A DNA stretch of 9,300 bases from Alphaproteobacteria bacterium. GTDB lineage: Bacteria; Pseudomonadota; Alphaproteobacteria; Micavibrionales; CSBR16-224. Of the stretch, positions 6,049-9,300 are shown piece after piece. Each line of letters begins with the position of its first letter. The stretch's first letter is position 1. The stretch lies in the NCBI GenBank assembly GCA_007116755.1, contig SKHU01000159.1, positions 1-9,300 on the forward strand. The letters run 5' to 3'. The notes beneath the pieces were generated by a model. It made no database searches and was not told the DNA's origin. It worked only from the letters and a program-made list of their open reading frames with translations. The position numbers and the translations under genes were made by a program.

Positions 6049-6597
6049 ATGAAAATGCATATTAAAAATACAGCGAAACATATCGGAAAAATCGGCACAG
6101 TCTTCGCCGTGGCCACGCTGAGCATTTCCGCCACACCCGCACAGACACCGGAAGATCCAGACGGCATCGACCCGATCGGGCTTTGGAAACTCAACCGTTT
6201 TGATATTGTTGTCGCCATCGAACCGGACGAGAAAAAGGATTTTGTGCCGCGCATTCACTGGATCGCCGAAAACGAGCGCGAAGTCTATGACTATTTCGGC
6301 CCGCCGCGCCGCGACCGTCCGCGCAACCCGTCCCGCGACGATATTCTGCAGCTTTGCGGGCAGGAGATTAAATTTGAAGCGGAACAGGATCAAAACAACC
6401 CCGACCGCCACCGCGGCCGTGTGCATCTGCCGGGGCAGGGATTCTGGGCGAATATGACGATTCATCTGAAAGACACGGATACGGCGGATGTGACAATCAG
6501 CAAATTCATCATCCGCGAGCGCGACACATGGACGCGCATCGCCACAGAGGACGCACACCGCTATCCGCGCTGCGCACCACCTCCGAAAAAGCCGTAA
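6049..6597 (+). CDS. Small exported protein, DUF2147-like
   Basis: A 182-residue protein with an N-terminal signal peptide: basic MKMHIKNTAKHIGK, hydrophobic IGTVFAVATLSISA, and a probable cleavage near ATPA-QT at about 31-32. The mature part resembles the DUF2147 pattern: GLWKLNRFDIVVAIEP near the start, then PRIHWI, a single CGQEIKFE segment, RGRVHLPGQGFWANMTIHLKD, and a closing D(V)TISKFII...TWTRI. Members of that family are small periplasmic or outer-membrane-associated beta-rich proteins of unknown function. The match is by pattern only and should be confirmed by profile search. The middle is rich in Arg, Asp and Pro (PPRRDRPRNPSRDD). The ATG at 6049 follows ACGGATA; a second in-frame ATG at 6055 is also possible. 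It is divergent from the hydrolase gene and 70 bases upstream of glgX. Confidence 0.75.
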   Translation: MKMHIKNTAKHIGKIGTVFAVATLSISATPAQTPEDPDGIDPIGLWKLNRFDIVVAIEPDEKKDFVPRIHWIAENEREVYDYFGPPRRDRPRNPSRDDILQLCGQEIKFEAEQDQNNPDRHRGRVHLPGQGFWANMTIHLKDTDTADVTISKFIIRERDTWTRIATEDAHRYPRCAPPPKKP

Positions 6598-6617
6598 CCC
6601 CTTCTCCGACAGCCTGT

Positions 6618-6657
6618 TGCATAGATATTTCTTGCGTCTGCGAATGCAAATATGCAA
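6618..6657. repeat. 7-bp inverted repeat upstream of glgX
   Basis: TTGCATA at 6618-6624 and TATGCAA at 6651-6657 are exact reverse complements separated by 26 bases. They span the candidate promoter region of the debranching enzyme gene, so a repressor or activator site is possible. A 7-bp repeat at this distance can also arise by chance in AT-rich DNA. Confidence 0.25.
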
Positions 6658-6660
6658 TAT
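6632..6660 (+). promoter_or_regulatory. Candidate glgX promoter placed for a leaderless transcript
   Basis: TTGCGT at 6632-6637 and CAATAT at 6655-6660 are spaced by 17 bases. The A of the ATG at 6668 lies seven bases after the -10 box, the normal distance to a transcript start. No Shine-Dalgarno is visible before either candidate ATG (6662 or 6668). The layout therefore fits a leaderless mRNA, which is known in alphaproteobacteria. Box matches are moderate. Confidence 0.35.
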
Positions 6661-6667
6661 TATGTCC

Positions 6668-8713
6668 ATGACAGAGCAAAACCCCGATCTGACCGTGCGC
6701 AAAGGCACGCCGGAGCCGCGCGGCGCAACGCCGGACGGCAAGGGGATTAATTTTTCGGTCTTCTCCGCCCATGCGGAAAAGATCGAGCTGTGCCTTTATG
6801 ACGACAGCGGCAAAAATGAAATCCGGCGCATTGAACTGACGGAAAAAACCGGTGACGTATTCCACGCCTCTATTGAAGGACTGAAACCGGGGCAGGTTTA
6901 CGGCTACCGCGCCCACGGTCCGAACGCGCCGCAAGACGGCCACCGCTTTGATCCTGAAAAGCTGCTGCTTGACCCTTACGCAAAAGAGATATTGCCGCCG
7001 CAGGATGCAGGCGATGCACCGAAATCCCGCGTAATCGATACGTCTTTCGACTGGCGAGGCGCAAAAAAGCCGCAAACGCCGTGGGAAAAAACCGTGATCT
7101 ATGAGGCACATCCAAAAGGTCTGACCAAAACACATCCCGATATTGCCACAGACAAGCGCGGCGTTTATGCAGGCATCGCTGCGCCGGAGATGATTGCGCA
7201 TTACAAAAAACTCGGCATTACCGCCGTCGAATTGCTGCCTGTTCACGCCCATGCCGACGAAACCCATCTGAAAAAAACCGGCAAAAGCAATTACTGGGGC
7301 TATAACACAATCGGTTTTTTTGCGCCCGAGCCCTCCTATGCCTCCACCCCGCAAAACGCGCTGAAAGAATTCAAGGAAACCGTGCGTGAACTGCATAAAC
7401 ACGGCATCGAGGTTATTCTGGATGTCGTCTATAACCATACGGGCGAGGAAGGCACGGACGGGCCGACGCTATTTCTGCGCGGGCTGGACAATAAAAGCTA
7501 TTACAAGCTGCACCCGCATGATCAAAGCCGCTATGACGATATGACAGGCTGCGGCAATACGGTTAACGTCACCCATCCCGAAACACGGAAAATGATACTG
7601 GATTCGCTGCGCTACTGGGCAGAGGAATGCGGCGTGGACGGTTTCCGCTTTGACCTTGCCCCCGTGCTGGGACGCGGCCTGAACGGCTATGAGAAAGCCG
7701 CACCGCTGTTTGAAGATATTGCCAAAGACCCCGTTCTGTCAAAAACCAAAATGATCGCCGAGCCGTGGGATGTCGGCATGGGCGGCTATCAACTCGGCAA
7801 TTTTCCGACTGGCTGGAAGGAATGGAATGACAAATTCCGCGATTCCGTGCGCGCCTTCTGGCGCGGCGACGACCACACGGGCGGCGATTTCGCCCATGCG
7901 ATGGCCGGATCCAGTCGCATTTTTGACCGCAACGGCCGCACGCCGCAGGACAGCATCAATTTTATCACCGCCCATGACGGCTTCACGCTGGAGGATGTTG
8001 TCAGCTATAACGACAAGCGCAATCATGCAAACGGTGAGGGCAACCGCGACGGCCACAGCAACAATTACAGCTATAATCACGGCCATGAAGGCAAAACAGA
8101 TGATGCCGCGATCACAGCGCTGCGCGAGCGGCAGAAACGCAACATGCTCGCCTCTTTATTTTTGGCGCAGGGCACGCCGATGCTGCTGGCCGGAGACGAG
8201 ACCGGCAACAGCCAGAACGGCAACAATAACGCCTATTGTCAGGATAATGAAACCGGATGGATCAACCGGGAAAAACACACGAAAAAAGACAGCACACTGC
8301 AGCAATTTGTTCAAAATATCGGTGATATCCGCAAAAAACATCCCGTGCTGAATGCGGAATATTTTATGCGCGGCAACCGTTTTTCCAAAGACGGCGCGCC
8401 CGATCTGAAATGGATCAAACAGGACGGCCGGCAGATGAACGACCCCGACTGGCACAATGCCAAAACATTCGGCATGATGCTGAATGAGGAGGCCGTGCCG
8501 GATCATAAAAGAAAACGTCCTGATCGCCTGCTGGTGCTGTTCAATACCGCGGCACAGGGCAAGGATTTCAAACTGCCAAAGCTGCCGGACGGGCGGGTCT
8601 GGCTGCGTATTCTGGATACGGACAAACCCGAATTGACGGAAGGCACGGATAAAAAATCCTATACCGCCTGCCGCATGAAAGGCAAATCACTCGCCGTGTT
8701 CAAAGCGGCGTAA
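6668..8713 (+). CDS. glgX: Glycogen debranching enzyme GlgX (isoamylase-type GH13)
   Basis: Hydrolyses alpha-1,6 branch points of glycogen, typically after phosphorylase has shortened the outer chains; cytoplasmic. The 681-residue protein starts with a CBM48-like domain (about 10-100: PRGATPDGKGINFSVFSAHAEKIELCLYD, then GYRAHGP and HRFDPEKLLLDPYA). The GH13 barrel follows with all four conserved regions: DVVYNHTGE at 252-260; GFRFDLAP with nucleophile D329; AEPWDVG with acid/base E365; and TAHDGFTLEDVVSYNDKRN with H436/D437. The GlgX-like AGDETGNSQNGNNNAYCQDNETGWIN motif lies near 512-536. A C-terminal beta domain completes the enzyme, with no truncation. I chose the ATG at 6668; an ATG two codons earlier (6662) and upstream non-ATG codons are possible. 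TreX-like activity cannot be excluded. No other glycogen genes are in view. Confidence 0.94.
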   Translation: MTEQNPDLTVRKGTPEPRGATPDGKGINFSVFSAHAEKIELCLYDDSGKNEIRRIELTEKTGDVFHASIEGLKPGQVYGYRAHGPNAPQDGHRFDPEKLLLDPYAKEILPPQDAGDAPKSRVIDTSFDWRGAKKPQTPWEKTVIYEAHPKGLTKTHPDIATDKRGVYAGIAAPEMIAHYKKLGITAVELLPVHAHADETHLKKTGKSNYWGYNTIGFFAPEPSYASTPQNALKEFKETVRELHKHGIEVILDVVYNHTGEEGTDGPTLFLRGLDNKSYYKLHPHDQSRYDDMTGCGNTVNVTHPETRKMILDSLRYWAEECGVDGFRFDLAPVLGRGLNGYEKAAPLFEDIAKDPVLSKTKMIAEPWDVGMGGYQLGNFPTGWKEWNDKFRDSVRAFWRGDDHTGGDFAHAMAGSSRIFDRNGRTPQDSINFITAHDGFTLEDVVSYNDKRNHANGEGNRDGHSNNYSYNHGHEGKTDDAAITALRERQKRNMLASLFLAQGTPMLLAGDETGNSQNGNNNAYCQDNETGWINREKHTKKDSTLQQFVQNIGDIRKKHPVLNAEYFMRGNRFSKDGAPDLKWIKQDGRQMNDPDWHNAKTFGMMLNEEAVPDHKRKRPDRLLVLFNTAAQGKDFKLPKLPDGRVWLRILDTDKPELTEGTDKKSYTACRMKGKSLAVFKAA

Positions 8714-8741
8714 ACCCCATAACTTTGACCGGCTGGCAGGA

Positions 8742-9169
8742 TTAATGTTTGCGATGTATTCTTTGATTTTGACGATGCTGCAACGCTTTTTTGCCGTAGC
8801 TTGCCCGCTCGTATTTCTCGACAGCTTTTTCCATACACGTCATGAATAAATGCGCCATCTCCTTTGCCTTTTCCGGCGTGTCCATCATATCCTGACGGAA
8901 TTCAACGACGATATGCGGCAGCCCCCGAATTTCTGCATGTTTTTCAATGCTGTTTCCGGGCGGAGGATTCAAAAGACTGTAAGGCTCGTTATCCCCGATA
9001 TTGAAATCAGGCCGCGCCGCCTGCAGCTCTTCGATCAGAATTTTGGAAAGCTCCCGGTTCTGATTCCAAAGAATGCCGATCTCCCACGGACGTTTTACGC
9101 CGCCCATTTCAGGAGTGCAGCTGTGTACAAATACAAGGAGAGGGGCGCGCCCCGTCTGTTCCCTGGACT
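8742..9169 (-). pseudogene. N-formylglutamate amidohydrolase, C-terminal fragment cut by an IS element
   Basis: The frame reads REQTGRAPLLVFVHSCTPEMGGVKRPWEIGILWNQ (in parts), then GDNEPYSLLNPPPGNSIEKHAEIRGLPHIVVEFRQDMMD. These are the central and C-terminal motifs of the N-formylglutamate amidohydrolase (COG3931/FGase) family, including the VHS(F/C)TP element, GDNEPYS, the HAE segment and the RQD segment. Such enzymes release formate and glutamate from N-formylglutamate. The homologous frame continues upstream of the ATG at 9107 without a stop until the IS border near 9170. The first in-frame stop beyond is TAA at 9176-9174, inside the IS. Members are usually about 250 residues or more, so roughly the N-terminal 40-45% is missing, including expected metal-binding residues. 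It is convergent with glgX, with 28 bases between them. The fragment is probably non-functional; the ATG at 9107 has no visible ribosome binding site. Confidence 0.85.
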
Positions 9170-9300
9170 TGTCTTAAAAAAGTGGACACAGCCGTGCTCA
9201 TTTAGGCGGCTAATTGTTCATACATCATGGGGCTGATATTTCCAAGTGTTGAATGCCGTCTTTTCCGGTTATAGAAGTTCATAATGTAATCATGGATTGT
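9170..9300 (-). mobile_element. IS3-family insertion sequence, 3' end (continues beyond the window)
   Basis: The element's terminus is placed at T9170. From there the plus strand reads TGTCTTAAAAAAGTGGACAC, beginning with the 5'-TG typical of IS3-family ends. Thirty-two bases separate it from the transposase stop at 9204-9202, a normal distance. The border agrees with the point where amidohydrolase homology stops. The other end, the left inverted repeat and any 3-5-bp target duplication lie outside the window. The base just outside is the T of GGACT at 9165-9169, the sequence to look for as a duplication. Confidence 0.8.
9202..9300 (-). CDS. IS3-family transposase (OrfB), C-terminal 32 residues
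   Basis: On the minus strand the frame reads TIHDYIMNFYNRKRRH followed by STLGNISPMMYEQLAA and a TAA stop. YI.FYN.RRRHSTLG..SP..YE is the hallmark C-terminus of the IS3-family OrfB integrase (rve) domain, just after the DDE catalytic glutamate region. Only this tail is in the window, so completeness and the subgroup cannot be judged. The transposase reads in the same direction as the interrupted amidohydrolase gene. Confidence 0.88.
   Translation of the reverse strand, partial: TIHDYIMNFYNRKRRHSTLGNISPMMYEQLAA

Noticed and set aside
5249..6049. A 266-residue plus-strand open frame opposite the hydrolase gene
   Set aside because: The minus-strand frame has a full lipase motif set, a start and a ribosome binding site; this frame shows only low-complexity Phe/Ile/Arg text.
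6617..6667. TTG at 6617 as the glgX start, giving 17 more residues
   Set aside because: The added residues do not belong to the GlgX domain, no ribosome binding site precedes it, and it overlaps the candidate promoter.
6509..7438. A 309-residue minus-strand open frame opposite glgX
   Set aside because: No recognisable motifs, and it mirrors the well-supported GlgX CBM48 and barrel coding region.
1..9300. CRISPR arrays, tRNA or rRNA genes, phage genes, riboswitches, or a new multi-gene defence system
   Set aside because: No regularly spaced repeats, cloverleaf-like or rRNA-like sequence, or phage-type genes were seen on reading both strands. Apart from the toxin-antitoxin pair and the IS, the genes are housekeeping or isolated.

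Overview
This window looks like an ordinary stretch of an alphaproteobacterial chromosome, moderately GC-rich by eye (not computed). The evidence is an hslV-hslU pair in that order with the catalytic residues visible, a tadA divergent from an RsuA/RluB-type pseudouridine synthase, and the style of the tadA and glycogen-debranching proteins. I cannot name the genus. Two parts look accessory: an AT-richer toxin-antitoxin pair, and an IS3-family insertion at the right edge.

Layout, left to right. Positions 1-26 hold the first codons of a minus-strand gene that leaves the window. A minus-strand 23S/16S rRNA pseudouridine synthase (137-877, TTG start with a strong Shine-Dalgarno) is divergent from tadA (928-1374, plus), the tRNA A34 deaminase, across only 50 bases. 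A two-gene toxin-antitoxin operon follows on the plus strand: a 79-residue antitoxin (1443-1682) and a COG1569-type PIN-domain toxin (1685-2152). Next is a minus-strand protein of unknown function with two membrane segments (2169-2855). It is divergent from the heat-shock-type protease operon hslV (3034-3600) and hslU (3609-5039).

The hslU stop codon overlaps the stop of a convergent minus-strand class-3-lipase-like alpha/beta hydrolase (5036-5920). On the plus strand come a small exported DUF2147-like protein (6049-6597) and a GlgX-type glycogen debranching enzyme (6668-8713). The right end holds the C-terminal part of an N-formylglutamate amidohydrolase gene on the minus strand (8742-9169). 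It is cut off by an IS3-family insertion whose terminus I place at 9170; the last 32 residues of its transposase run to the window edge.

The genes mostly act separately: RNA modification (pseudouridine synthase, TadA), ATP-dependent proteolysis (HslVU), glycogen breakdown (GlgX), and a plasmid-style stability or stress module (toxin-antitoxin). I did not find a convincing undescribed multi-gene system. The observations most worth checking are an 11-bp perfect inverted repeat around the antitoxin start, head-to-head -35 boxes before hslV, a lysine-rich N-terminal extension on HslU, a possible leaderless start for glgX, and the IS-disrupted amidohydrolase.
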